In this document: positions 10,866 to 24,857 of the stretch, one piece after another
Position numbering within the stretch: position 1 is the first letter of the stretch
Layout of the letters: each line of letters begins with the position of its first letter
From: Malus domestica
Lineage: Eukaryota > Streptophyta > Magnoliopsida > Rosales > Rosaceae
NCBI RefSeq assembly: GCF_042453785.1
Contig: NC_091665.1
Span: 29,785,001-29,849,000 of the forward strand
Length of the DNA stretch: 64,000 nucleotides
Direction: 5' to 3'
Notes under the pieces: generated by a model
Seen by the model: only the letters and a program-made list of their open reading frames with translations
What the model was told of the DNA's origin: nothing
The model's database searches: none
Translations under genes and position numbers: made by a program

Positions 10866-13335
10866 TTAATTTGATTTTTCCTTAATGTTTGGTTGAGTTA
10901 AACACAGCATTTCAATCATATTCTTCTAATTGACAACAATAGTAAGCATTACTATCATAGGAACAACAAAAACCACTAAAAATAAAAGAAAATCACAACC
11001 CATGAAATTGAAAAGCTGCAGAACCTATGAAATTGAAAATAAAATCTGCAAAACCCATGAAATTGAAAAGGAAATATGTAGAACATGAGAGAAATTACCA
11101 TGATACTAACCTTGCAAAGGAAGTCGTGGGTCGAGACTCGAAACAGCGAGAGGAAGTCGCGGGTCGCGAGGGTGAGAGACTGAGAGTGAGACGGCGACAC
11201 TTGCAAATCGATGAGATGTGAGAGACTGACTGACTAAGAGTGAGACGGGTTGCAGGTCGCTGGGAAGGAAGAAGACGAAGACTAATTGAGTTGAGAGAGG
11301 TGCGTGGAGCGACGGAGGCTGGGAATTGGGAAGGAGAGGAGGGTCCACACAGTAGAGGCTGGGGGATCGATGTTTAGGATTAGGGTTACAATACAAACGT
11401 AGCAACGCAATTCAGACTGAAGAAAGGAAGAACAAATGATGCCGTTTCAAGTAAAAAGCATTAATTTATAATTAATTATAAAACAACGTCGTTTTGAAAA
11501 CACTTCGATTCGGTTTTCTAACCCCATAAACCGAATCTTCAGTTTGGTTCGGTTTTTTTCGACCTCAGTTCAGTTTTTGGTCTGGTTTTTTTCAATTTTC
11601 GGTTTTTCGAACCCACCCGTACTAAAATCACCAAGTAAACTTTGTTTAATTCTTGTATTTACAACTCATTACCACGAAGTATTAGTGCATGTCATTACCA
11701 TGAAGGTGAAGGCGTTGGATTATTGAGGCAATGAAATAGCATTCATCAAGTCTATCCAAACAAAATTTAAAGGCGGTGCTACAATTACCATCAAATGTCG
11801 GTTTTATAGAAAGATGGTAGAAATGATCGTACAAATGGATAATAACAATGGTATATTTCAAAACGAAAAAATAAAAAGGGCAGTAAACTACGTACGGAAA
11901 TTTCAATCCTTGGCAATGATATATAGATAAATATAATTTTATTTCCCTATTTAAAATTGGTTGGTGGATTTGTCACGCAACAATTAGATGTCAGATTGAA
12001 CAGCTGCAAAATGCAATGTTTTTGTCAAGTACGAGAGAGGCTGGACAAACTTTGTCTACTCATTTTTATCTGGGTTTGCCCAAATTCTTGAGGATCCAGG
12101 AACCAATAGACTTATCTAATATATTTTAACATTATCTACTTGAAACAAACGAAAACAAGAGCCCCAACATATCGAGCCACCCATCTAGTAATGCTAGAGC
12201 GAAAATTTACACTTCATCTTAATTTTTAGCTGTCAGATCGAACAAATTAAAAAAATTAAAAGACATGATTAATAAAAGTGTGTGAAAAATAAAAGTATGT
12301 AGATAGCACATACTTAAAAATTATTGTTTTTCTTATTATGCGAATATAAATGGACAAAATTGGGATTAACATCCAGAGATATTTTACCTATTTTTTTTAG
12401 TAGATGTTATTGAAGCTATAAACTTTGTCAAGATCCCATTTTAAACAAAGTAGTTTTAACGAAAAGATTGCGGTCATGAACATGTTCTGGTAGTTTTAAC
12501 GAAAAATCATATTTTTACTCTAAAAAGTCAATCATTTTACTATTCACCTATAACACATTTTTGTCATTTTCGTTAAAACTCAAAGTTTTCAAGCCATTTT
12601 CATTAATTTTCCTTTTAAACAATGCATATAACATGTTCTGGTAGTTTTACTTGGATTATTTAGGGTTGGGAATTAAAATATGGTCATGAAATTGATTTGT
12701 GCTGATATTAATGAATAATTGGCGGCAACTTTCACTTGAGGAAATTAGTTCTTAGGTCATATGTTTCCATTGAAATACCAGCATGGTTGGTGGAACACAT
12801 GTCAACTACAAAATAAAAAATTTTGAAGAGAAATTGTTATCGACACTTTAAATTTTAATTTTGCATTCCAAATTTTTTATATTTAAAGATAAGAACATAC
12901 TTGTGAAGAGTATAAAATAAAAATTTCAAAATATCAATAACATGGTTTATATTAATATACAATGTAACAACTTGTTATCAAATAATCGTAGCGATGTGGG
13001 TACACAAAGAATATCTCCGTTCTTCAATATTGCTCTAATCCAAAAAGAAAATAATAATTAAAGTCCAAAAAAAATTAGAAAAAGGAAAACACGTATCGGA
13101 TGAGGTCCTTTGAATTGAATGAGTTTTCAAAATTCTAGTTTCTAGAGGGGGGCTCTGCGCGTCTCCTTGACTTTTGTAGTAAAAAAGCATTCAAATATTT
13201 CCGAAAAATTCAAAATCCGACTGCAGCTCAGAGACTGCGTGGCATTTTCGTTATTTCCTCTCACGTTGGAGGGTAGGTTAACAAACTCACAACGAAGACC
13301 CCCTCGCTACCGTACCTAGCTTCTCATCTAAGCAA

Positions 13336-13340
<5 letters not shown>
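10866..13340. other. Intergenic, partly GC-rich; no gene recognised
   Basis: Around 10990-11065 the motif CATGAAATTGAAAA recurs three times. A GC-rich block at 11110-11370 has AGTCGCGGGTCG-type repeats and resembles UTR or transposon interior, without a convincing protein. 11500-11620 is rich in GGTTCGGTTTTTT-like sequence, common in plant repeats. The remainder is AT-rich, apart from the MITE at 12491. Confidence 0.5.
12491..12615 (-). mobile_element. MITE, family A (degenerate copy)
   Basis: Reverse-complement relative of the elements at 41592-41754 and 47317-47468, sharing TTTTAACGAAAAATCATA and CAAAGTTTTCAAGCCATTTT. The ends are worn and I see no target duplication. Confidence 0.7.
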
Positions 13341-13370
<30 letters not shown>

Positions 13371-13490
13371 CGATAAAACCACCGCGACTTTGGTTCTCTC
13401 TCTCTCTCTCCAATAAAAAAACCCCCAAACCCTCCGCTGCCTCTCTCTCTCCAATAAAAAAACCCCCAAACCCTCCGCTGCCTCTCTCTC
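13341..13490. repeat. (CT)n tracts and a ~45-bp tandem duplication in the VAMP leader
   Basis: A (CT)n run at about 13341-13367 is followed by two nearly identical units containing CCAATAAAAAAACCCCCAAA, at about 13410 and 13453, each bounded by CT repeats. They lie in the presumed 5' UTR just upstream of the start codon at 13549. Confidence 0.85.
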
Positions 13491-13548
13491 ATCCGCAACC
13501 GGAATCTTCACTTCCTCTCTCATAGGGTAGGCTTCGGGGATCGAATCC

Positions 13549-16466
13549 ATGGGGCAGCAATCGTTGATCTACAGCTTCGTGGCGCGCGGCACGGTGATCC
13601 TCGCTGAGTACACGGAATTCACTGGAAACTTCACCAGCATAGCTTCCCAGTGCCTCCAGAAACTTCCGGCCACTAACAACAAGTTCACCTACAACTGCGA
13701 CGGCCACACCTTCAACTACCTCGTCGATAATGGCTTCAGTAATTCCTCTCTCTCTCTCTCTCTCTCGTCAGATCTCCTCTGATAGATTTTTTTAGTTTCC
13801 GGTCCGATCCGCGTATTGATCGTGGATTTGATGTGCCGATTTTGCTCGATTTGGATTTCCTTCGTGGTTTCTATGCTATTTTTGGAAAATCGTTTATTAT
13901 TAGTTCGATTGGCATAGATTTTCGTTGCTTTGAGGCCGTCGGATAAGATTCGTATGGATTCTCAAGCTCGTAATTTCTTGTGCGTTTTTCTCGGATTTTG
14001 TTAGGCTGTTTGGTAGGTGAGAAAATGTTTGTGAGTAATGATAAAAGAGTCAAGTTTGTGCGGTGAAAAGGAAAATAATTGTAAAAGTAAACTTCGTAAC
14101 TCCCGCTGTTGTTAAAGTGATTCGTTTGATATGAGTGTTGAATAGGGATATGAGAGGAAAAATTAAATTCACGATCGAAGGTTTTAGTTGGGTTTTGGTT
14201 TTTCTGGATTCAGTTAGTAAATACTATTGTATCCGAATTATGTTAGTTCTAGATTTCTCGAGCCGAATGAGCATGGCTTTGTGTCTCCTTTGATTTTGTA
14301 AAGCTTATTCACTTGTGCATTCCAATGGCTTTGGAAGTGTTTTTTGTTATCGGATTTAACCAACGAAAAAACTCTCAACTTAAATAAGTTGAATGAGTAA
14401 GATATTTTAGCTTCTAGTTTTCGTAATTACTAGATTAAGCTTTAGGAAATATGGCAAGAAGTCGTTAATGTCAAATCTGATTTAATGTTTTTTTGCTATG
14501 CATGTTTCTACCAAGATTTTCAACATTACCGAAATAGAATAGGTTAAAGAAGTTGAACAGGAGTGATCTCACTTTAAGGAGCCTCTGGAAACGTAGTGCC
14601 ACCATACGCCACTGCAAACAACTCTTGTTAATTGATCTGTCAAAATCGGTTCTCTTACATGAATGCATGCACTAGAACCTTGAGTTTCTGAAGTTTAAAG
14701 AAAAGAGCCGCGTAAAATTACTTTTCAGTCGAAAAACATTTCAGTTTTCATTATGCATAGTTGGATGATGGGATGTTTTTTTATTCGTGTTTGTTTCTCT
14801 TTACTCTTTTGAATTTTGATACATTTATGTCTATAAGAGTTGAACTAACTTTACCCCTTCGATGCTACAGCATATTGTGTAGTTGCAGTTGAGGCGGTTG
14901 GTCGACAAGTTCCTATTGCCTTCCTTGAGCGAATCAAGGAGGATTTTATCGGTAGATATGGTGGGGGGAAAGCTGCAACAGCAGTTGCAAATAGCCTAAA
15001 CAAGGAATTCGGGTACTGTTGTTTTATCTTTTCCATTTATTGAATTGAATGTGGTTGACCTTTCCTATGACGTCTTCTAATCCTGCAAATTTTGGTGCCA
15101 ATATAGGTCCAAACTGAAGGAGCACATGCAATACTGTGTGGATCATCCCGAGGAGATTAGCAAGCTTTCAAAAGTGAAAGCACAAGTCTCAGAAGTCAAA
15201 GGCGTTATGATGGAAAATATTGAAAAGGTAAGGCCTTGTGATTTGTTTAGATCTAGAAAACCAATCGTTTTTGTTTAGTTTGGTATCTAATTCTTGTGGT
15301 CAGGTTTTTTGCTGGGACTAATAATTTTCAAACTTGGCAATTTCTTACACGACCTATTAACCTGATCCGAAATGACATGAAATAACGGGTTTTTGGTCAA
15401 CACGTTAACTAATTGGGTCATTATGGGGTCACACGTTAAGAGATTGTTAAGAACGGGTTCTTAATACGTTTACCCGTGGGTAACCCATCTCAACCCGATA
15501 AAAAAAGTTAGTTTGATGATTTTATACTACTAAAAACCCTTTCTACAATAGCCATAGTATTTTTCTTAGATAGTGAGAATAAAAATTTCCAAACCAGTTT
15601 AAAAATACATAAACTATAAATTTAAATTTAACCGTTGATTGTCATTACGAGCGTTTATATATGTATGTATGTATGGATGTATTACATTTTTCATACTTCT
15701 ACATTAATTAAAAAACCTTACTACAACAATTGCCACAGGATTTGATTTCACATAAGTGAGATTACATCCTTACCATTGGATTATTTGATTTGACTTGCGT
15801 TTTTCATTTGATCATGTATTGATTTAAAATATATTTTCTTTAACGGGATGGGTCATATTAATTGGTTGATTTTGGGTTGGGTAATATTACCCATTTTAAC
15901 TACACAACCGTTAAGATATTGGGTATGTCACGAACACGGGAACCATGACACGAATGCCAGATCTAATTTATTGGAATAATTATTTCGAGATTGGGATCAA
16001 TGTGGTGCGAGATTATTTGATTGATTATGTTCATTGCAGGTTCTTGATCGTGGGGAGAAAATTGAACTTCTGGTTGATAAAACAGAGAACCTCCGCTCAC
16101 AGGTCAGCGATTGATGCCATTTTGTTTTACCCTGCAATAGCCAATTCAATTACATGTATTGAAATTGAACCGTATTTTGTTGGCTTTTCATTAGTATCAG
16201 TAAACCCTTAATCACTGTAGGCTGGGTGTAATTATATCTCTCTTTTGGCGGCTTGAGTGTTCGGATTTTGTGTAGTTAATTTTCTGATGTATGCTGTGTT
16301 ACTGATTGGTTTGGCGATGCAGGCACAAGATTTTAGGCAGCAGGGAACCCAGATGAGGAGGAAGATGTGGTTCCAGAACATGAAGATCAAGCTGATAGTT
16401 TTGGGAATCTTAATCGCTTTGATTCTCATCATCGTTCTATCCGTTTGCAATGGCTTCAAATGCTGA
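13549..16466 (+). CDS. R-SNARE, vesicle-associated membrane protein (VAMP721/722 type)
   Basis: Vesicle SNARE that pairs with plasma-membrane Qa/Qbc SNAREs for secretion and cell-plate delivery in this family. Exons 13549-13738, 14871-15012, 15107-15227, 16040-16102 and 16323-16466 join to 219 aa, the same length as Arabidopsis VAMP721. The N-terminal longin domain starts [20 protein letters not shown] and runs to about residue 120. The SNARE motif spans about residues 126-186 ([19 protein letters not shown]), with the zero-layer arginine in [21 protein letters not shown] single C-terminal membrane anchor follows MWFQNMKIK ([20 protein letters not shown]). Everything expected is present. Intron 3 carries a transposon remnant. 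It is convergent with the pantothenate synthetase remnant downstream. Confidence 0.96.
15333..15963. mobile_element. Degenerate terminal-inverted-repeat element in VAMP intron 3
   Basis: The stretch is full of ACGGGT/ACCCGT-type sequence typical of a common plant repeat. Its left end (TTGGCAATTTCTTACACGAC) is loosely inverted to its right end (CACGAATGCCAGATCT). It accounts for most of the intron. The superfamily is uncertain and no coding region is seen. Confidence 0.45.
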
Positions 16467-17100
16467 TGTGTCCGTAAACTCTTATCGGGCACAGGATGGA
16501 GTTTGTTCGTCGCGCTTGTTTCTGGTCTACGTATATTTATTCTTGGTTGCACATCCTACTTTCTGCTATAATTTGTATTGCAAGACCGTTTGTATAGCTT
16601 GTATTCGTAAATTTTTTCCCATAATAGGCTCTGTCGGATGTGCGAATCGTTCTTGATTCCTTTTGCTCCATGGAACTTATGTTGTAGCACTTGTGACTGA
16701 TTCTAGATTTGGTATGCAACGGTTGAAAAGTGTCGAATGTGCATCTTATCACCCTTCTCAAGAACCGTAAAACCGCCCAAATAACGCGAAGCTAAAAAAT
16801 TCACCGGAAATGAAACGTGAGGGAAATGTGCTTCTTTTCGCTTTCATTTGAGAATCGAAAACATGAGGGAAAACGTCCCTTAAGAATAATGTATGAAAAT
16901 GGCTTTTGTCAAACGGAAAAACAAGTCCAACCTCTTCGACATTCTTCTATGTATGTTGTATGAACTATGAAGTACGAAGTAGGAAGACAATGATTCATTT
17001 ATTGATCTCCATGTTGTCTATCGGTCTGACTAACCCGAACCAGGCAGCAACACACAACACAACCGAACGTCTGATCTCTTCTACTGACTTCAAGCTTCCA
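16467..17100. other. VAMP 3' UTR and flank
   Basis: The 3' UTR should end in the first few hundred bases. The open frame at 16906-17124 has no recognisable content and runs antisense to a LINE remnant, so it is not called a gene. Confidence 0.5.
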
Positions 17101-17106
17101 ACAAAA

Positions 17107-17256
17107 CCTTTTCCCACTAAGTGAGGTCGGCTATATGAATCATAGAACGCCATAGCGTTCGGTTCTGTGTTATGTCCTCTGTTAGATCCAAGTACTAGTC
17201 TTTTCTTAGATTCTCTTCCAAAGTTTTCCTAGGTCTTCCTTGGTCGAGAATCTGCC
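17107..17256 (-). mobile_element. LINE (RTE-like) C-terminal remnant
   Basis: On the minus strand the sequence reads SRPRKT*ENF and, after a frame slip, YLDLTEDITQNRTLWRSMI, then HIADLT and WEKVL. This resembles the C-terminal tail of a widespread plant non-LTR reverse transcriptase family. It has several stops. It lies just beyond the point where the pantothenate synthetase coding sequence gives out. Confidence 0.6.
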
Positions 17257-17497
17257 GGAAAAATTCACAAACAATTAGAACATAATCTTCGTCAAGTTTT
17301 CTGACATATTAGCTTACGAGGTACTTGTCCCTCGTCTCCCAGAAAGGTGGAAGAAATTAATCGAAGAAAAATGAAGTTGGTAAGTGCCGAAAATTAGGGT
17401 TTTAAAAATTCAAAGCTATCTTGAACGAGTATCAAGGACTTTGTTGTTCCATCTTTAAAGCCAACGCGGTAAAACAAGCTAGTTCTGCGATGCTCAC

Positions 17498-19125
<1,628 letters not shown>

Positions 19126-19129
19126 ATAG

Positions 19130-19640
19130 CAAAATTCAAGTGAGGAAGAAACTGCTTTGTGGCGGGTAGGTTGGGTCGGGCCTTCTCAAATTGTCATTTA
19201 GTCTGTTTACGAAATTTTTGTCTATTTCATCAAATTTAGTCTCAGTTTACGCAATTTTTGTCTATTTCATCAAATAAACGTTAGATTAAAGGGGAGTATG
19301 AAATTTTATTTTTGACACGACTAATTACCTCCAATTTGTTGCTAAGACAATTTCATTCTATTTTCGATAACTCTAATTTAAATTCTCGTTTGTCTCTCTT
19401 GTAATTGATGTTCAGTTGTAGCTGCAGTCATTAGAAAAATCCAATAATGGATTGTGTTTCAAACCACCAAGGAACTTTATTTCAATTTTGAACTTACCCA
19501 CACACCCTCATACAAGACAACTTGATTCTGTGTTTGTTTTGTGTTTTCCCTTTTGTTGGGACTAAACACACAACCTATATTAACACACCTACATATCAAT
19601 ATGAACAAGTGAAACAACACAAGAAAGTGATAATTTGGAC
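19130..19640. other. Intergenic between pantothenate synthetase remnant and TPR gene
   Basis: Contains the former upstream region of the pseudogene and the 3' UTR of the TPR gene. TTACGAAATTTTTGTCTATT- and CAATTTTTGTCTATTTCATC-like segments occur as a short direct repeat at about 19207-19275. Nothing coding is seen. Confidence 0.5.
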
Positions 19641-19642
19641 TA

Positions 19643-22255
19643 TTAACATGCCACTTGATCTCTAAATTGAGAGATTTCTTCAAAGATTGGAAGCCTCTTG
19701 GATCTAAACGGACCCCATTCATTCATCAATTGCTCAAGCCCCTTCACAAAATCATCATCCAGGCTCAGTAGATCCAATGACTCTGGCAAACTACTCATCG
19801 ACCTCAATTCCATTAACAACTCGTGGGCCCGTTTCTTCGACTTGCTCTCCTCAGATCCTGGAAGTCTACTTTGAACCACATCTTCAAGTACCAAACGGGC
19901 ATCTTCGTATCGGCCCTGTTTGATTAGGCACAAACCCAAGTTACATGCTTTGTTTGAGTCAGGGTCGATCATTTGGGCCTTTTGATACACGACCTCCGCC
20001 ATCATGTAGTTACCCCTTTGCATATAGGCCCAGCCCAAATTACCCTGTAAAATTTATCACATTACTAAGGTAACATGTTACCAAAATTATGAACCTAGGC
20101 AACTCAACATAACATATCAGATGGATATCTGATAAATCATACCAGTAATCTCGAAGTCTCTTGCGTAACTGAAACTTGGAACTTCTTTCCATGAGAGCGC
20201 GCGGTTTTAGTCGGCTTTCCGTTAAAGGCGGCTCCTTGGTATATCAACCTAAGCTTCCTCTTGAGCAAGTCAATTTGCTCTTCAATTTTGCCACATTTCT
20301 TATACAAGTCAATGAGGACATTGTCAAGAGAGTCTTGGGCTTGTTTGGAGCAAAGGCCTCTAAAGGACTTAACAGCTTCAATGGCCTCCTCAGTTCTATC
20401 CAATTGCTTCATCACCACAGCCATGTCTTTTAGGGCACTGTCCACCCTGTCTCCTGCATTTATTGCCTTCCAAAACAACACTATTGCTGCCTCTGGATCC
20501 TTTGCAACTAGCTGAAAAATATTACAAAAAAAGAAAAAAGGGGTTTGGTAAGACTAACAAATTGGGCTGTAATTTGGGCCCCCAAGAAAAAGGCCCATGT
20601 AAATAATCGAAACTGTCACTCTTCTCCATGTTTTTCACAGTGGTCCAGACGAAGTGGGCCAACACTAATAAAAAAACAATAAATATTTTGCATTGCATTT
20701 ATATATATATATATATATGCATATTTTTTTTGAGCAATTTATTTTTATTTTTGATGAACACAAAATCTTTTTCTTTTTAGGATACCAAGTTGACATCATA
20801 ATTCAGAGTCCAGATCCAACATCCACTTGGTTCTTGGCCCCCACATCTTTAACAACAATTTAAATAGATTTTTCATTTTTGTCAATTATTTTATAGGTGT
20901 TATTTTTCTTTTAAATTTTTATGGACTGCAAATAACATCTTAATAATGTTATTCATCTTGTTGCAATAAGTATTGTTCAGGTAATTAATTATGATAAATA
21001 ATATAACATTTCAAGTGGTTTAAACTTCTAAATTCTACACACAACTCAACTTAATTAAACTAATTAGCTAAAGCAGCGTGTTTCCCTCTTTATATCCAAG
21101 TTCGATCAATTTGGATAAATTTAATGAAAAATATTCGCTTGTGTGTGTATATACATATAACTTCCACATTCTACGAACCCAAAGTTAATTATTTCACGAA
21201 ATTAAACTATTTGGTTTAACTCAAGTATTTATTTTTCAAATCATTTGCAACCTAATTTATTAACCAAAGATGAGATCTGAACCTGTGTAACACACTGAGA
21301 TCTGATTTTCCACTCAACTACATATAAATTATAATTCACCCAATTAATTATAAAAGCTAGCCATAAAAATTATTGGAAAAGAGGTCGATCGATTGCATGG
21401 TAGGCAATAATCAGCTTCGAATTTGGGAAAAGGAAGAAAGAAAGTAGGTTTGAAGTTTAAACTTCATGCTCGAGCTCTAGCGTTTCTTCACCAAAATTTT
21501 ACCCCCACTTAAGTCAACCATTCATCCAGAAAAATTAATAAAATAATGTACTAGCCATTCAATTATTGGGGTTTTTGAGTTGGGAAAATTAAGGAAATAT
21601 TGAAGCATCCTCCAAACAAAAATGATGGATTTGGTAAAACAATAATCTCCTTGGTAATTGGAAGAAGCTTGAGTAATGCCAAAAGGGTGCACAAAACAAA
21701 AAAAAGATAGAATGAGAGAATATCAAGGATGTATCATATATCAGAACGAGCAGAACAACCTAATTGCAGACGGCAATTTATCTTTTATCTATTTATTTAT
21801 CTCATCACGTGAAGTATAAAACAAAGAAGAAAATGTATATATCTTGGAAAAATTAAGCATGCAATTCAAACTCAATCGCTACTAATCAAACTCATCGTAT
21901 CATGCAAAACCAAGGTATGAGTTTTTATGACATGAATCAGCTTCTTATAACCCCCAAACGAAAAAAAAACTAACAAGATCTTAGATTTGGGCATCGCGAA
22001 GTTACCTAGACTGAAAGAGCAATATGCTCACCCAAGTTTGAATTTCTCTTCCCGTTGTTTTGATTATATCGCGTTTAATAAATAAACAAATAAATAAAAA
22101 CTAGACTGGAGAACTATTGAAGTATGGGGACGAACCTGAGCATGTTTAGCTCTAACATAAGGACTATCACCAGAAGGAACCTTATGAATAACATGATAAA
22201 GATCATCTTTCTTCCCTTTGGTGCTGCAGCTGTTCATCTTCCGACTCCCCTCCAT
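19643..22255 (-). CDS. TPR protein, SDI1 / MS5 (POLLENLESS3-like) family
   Basis: Plant-specific tetratricopeptide protein. Arabidopsis SDI1 and SDI2 are sulfur-deficiency-induced repressors of glucosinolate synthesis and MS5 acts in male meiosis; which role applies here cannot be read from sequence. Exons (minus) 22136-22255, 20143-20511 and 19643-20044 give 296 aa, close to the ~300 aa of the family. The N-terminus has the conserved DDLYHVIHKVPSGDSPYVRAKHAQ block (here split by intron 1), then LVAKDPEAAIVLFWKAINAG, the helical repeats with DMAVVMKQLDRTEEAIEAVK, a GNLGWAYMQRGNYMMAEVVY repeat, and a C-terminus ending RLPIFEEISQFRDQVAC. Intron 1 (1.6 kb) holds no recognised gene. Confidence 0.92.
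20700..20718. repeat. (AT)n microsatellite in TPR-gene intron 1
   Basis: Ten or so TA units, intronic. Confidence 0.9.
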
Positions 22256-22420
22256 TCTTTTTCTTTTTTCCCCCTTAATTTCTCTGGATTAATTGGCTGC
22301 AATAATATTAATAAAAAAAGAAAAGAACAATAAATAATTAAAAACAAATAATAATGGAGGAGCTAGGTCTCCACTCTCTCTCCCTCAGGAAATCGAGGAG
22401 GAGAGATATTACGAGTCCAA

Positions 22421-22426
22421 TTTATA
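22421..22426 (-). promoter_or_regulatory. TATA box of the TPR gene
   Basis: TATAAA on the minus strand about 165 bases before the start codon, which leaves room for a CT-rich leader of about 130 bases. GAGAC/GTCTC cores, as in plant sulfur-response elements, occur near 22366 and 22600; the core is short and could be chance. Confidence 0.5.
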
Positions 22427-22629
22427 CAAGCAAACATCTGATAATATTTTCGGTTTTATAAGATGGTCATGAACTTTATGCCATATCACGACTCGATTCA
22501 TCCTTTGTTGGTTTATGTTCACACAAACAGCAGATCAACAACCTTGCTACGTGTCGGGTGGGACACGTGTCGCGCTGAAATTCAACCATTCTGGGAACAG
22601 TCTCGATGGTTGTATTATTGCATTAGATA

Positions 22630-22800
22630 GATTTTTCAGTGTGACCGTCACACAAGGTGGTACACCACGTGTCTCTATATAAATAGTGTGTTATATGTGT
22701 TAAAAGGTTAATAACTTAAAAATCAAAATTTTTTACTACTTGTATAAAAACACGTAGTATACTATCTGTGTTCTCGTGACAACTAAAAATTTCTCGTATT
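22630..22800. mobile_element. MITE, family B (upstream of TPR gene)
   Basis: Shares TTTTTCAGTGTGA, GGTACACCACGTG and CACGTAGTATAC with the element at 35926-36106. The ends are inverted with respect to each other. Superfamily not determined. Confidence 0.6.
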
Positions 22801-24178
22801 ATTGGAATACAATCATGACCTTTTCCTTTTTCGTACATGACAATGCTAGACAAACTCAATTGTGTAAATTAAATGATATAGAAGTTGATAATTTAATTAT
22901 TACTTAAACGTTGATAAACGTGCTCATTTTCATTTAGTGACACAACGTTTAGTTTATAAATTTAGTTTCATGTCATTACTCTTATATATAATTAACAATA
23001 CAATACACTACATTTTATTTTTATTTTATTTATTTATATAAAAGGTTTTTACTGTAAATATAATGTATTTTACTATAAATTGATACGTCATTTGACCCCA
23101 CAACAGGGCCCTAGGGTTTGTTGTCAATGCCACTAGTCAAAATACAGCACTGTAATGTAAACTATTTTTCATATCATTAGTAAAGTTAGTTGTAACTTAT
23201 CGCATATGACAGATCGGTGGTCATGCCCTTTTAGCTACTTAATCATAGCCAGGTAGGGTGAGGTTTTCACACTACCTAATAAACATATAATTCTTCCCTA
23301 TCCTATATATCTCAATTTTCGGATGAACTTGGACATGATTATGTTGAGACTCTTCTAGCACAAAACGTCGCGTGTGATAGCACAAAACGTCGCGTGTGAT
23401 CGATGAAAGTTATGAAAATGTAACAAATATGTATATATTAGGAAAATTCTTATATATATAGACGACAACACATCTTCTCTGTTTGTGTGTCTTATCCGAT
23501 ATCGTTTAATGCTTTCTTGTTAGAAAGTTAGACGGCTCCTAGTCTAACTAAAAGGAAGATAATCTTATCAGTGGACGTCAGTTTGTAGGTTGTACGGGTG
23601 AACCTGACCTTTAAACCAGTCGGGTTCAGTTAGAACAACTAAGAACTAGATTTGAACGAGGATTTCAGATATATCCCAACTCCTGAGCACTAAATTTTGT
23701 TGCTATCTTTAAACATTTAAAAAAAAAAATCTAGAGAAATACTTGTATAGTAAGCAAGCAAGCAAGAAAATGGCGTCAGTGCAAAACTGTTGGAGCACTG
23801 TGTGAGGACTGAGGAGCTTTGCCATATATGGATGAACCTGGACATGTTCAGTGCACTGTTTAGGAAAAATGTTTGTATCTAGAGTGCGTATCCATAAGCA
23901 CCGCCTTATATGTACAACATTTGATTTGTCGTGATTTATTATAACTTGGAAGTTATTATGTGCTTCATTTCGTATGTCTCCCGACTTTAGTCCCAATGTC
24001 TCCCGACATTGGGTTACGTTAATACTCGGAGTGTAACCCATGTCTTTAACTAGAAACATCTCTAAAAACTTAATACTTGTTAGTTAAATGAACATGATTA
24101 ACTTATTATCTTTTTAATGGTGTAACCCTAATCTTCAAGTGTTTTTCTTTGTAGTATTTTGTTTATTCACAACAAGTG
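22801..24178. other. Intergenic, AT-rich
   Basis: No gene recognised. A 22-base unit AGCACAAAACGTCGCGTGTGA is tandemly duplicated at about 23358-23400. Short CCCGACATTGGG/CCCGACTTTAG elements occur near 23980-24010. Confidence 0.5.
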
Positions 24179-24857
24179 CACTACAAAAAAAACCCATTTT
24201 CAAACGAAAGGTCAAATAAGGTTTCGTCACCTAATGTTTTGTTTGACATATATTCGTCGGGCAAAAGTCGTCGTTCAAATGTTTGCCCGACATAAAATAA
24301 AATTTTTCCGGGCGAATACTATTTGCCCAACGAATTATCGACGACTATTTTCTCGCACAAAGTGCCTTGACGAACTTGACCCGACAAACCAAACTTGCCC
24401 AATGATCGTATTTTGTCATCTCTTGCATGTACAGTCAAAAGTTATCCTTCCGCTGGTGCACTGCTTCATTCCGAGCTTCTTCTTGATGGGGCATGGCCTC
24501 TAACTCCATCTCCAACTACTACAGTCTGGAAGATGACCACTTGCAGGCTAAGAGCTAGATGAAGTAGATCTCTTGAGGTCTTGAACCATACCATATCTTA
24601 GGCCACGGAACTCTTGGCCTTCTATTACCCACTCCTGCCTATGAGCAACTATAGAGACACATCTGGATCAGGTGTTAGCTGCTTCATTGGCGTGTCCGGT
24701 TGCTGCTGAGAGAGGTTGGTGAGGTACTCATCATTATTTTGCGACATAGAAGCCTACAGAAGAAAAAGAAACCAATTAAGATTATCGATCATAATTTTAT
24801 AAAATTTAATTGTAATGAAATTTGAAGTTAAAATGTTGAATGGAATACGTACATAAA

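Noticed and set aside
16906-17124. 72-aa plus-strand frame
   Set aside because: Runs antisense into a LINE remnant, with no similarity of its own.
24240-24420. Regularly spaced TTTGCCCGAC motifs resembling a CRISPR array
   Set aside because: Spacing is irregular, orientation alternates and they sit next to a CACTA terminus, so they are subterminal transposase sites.
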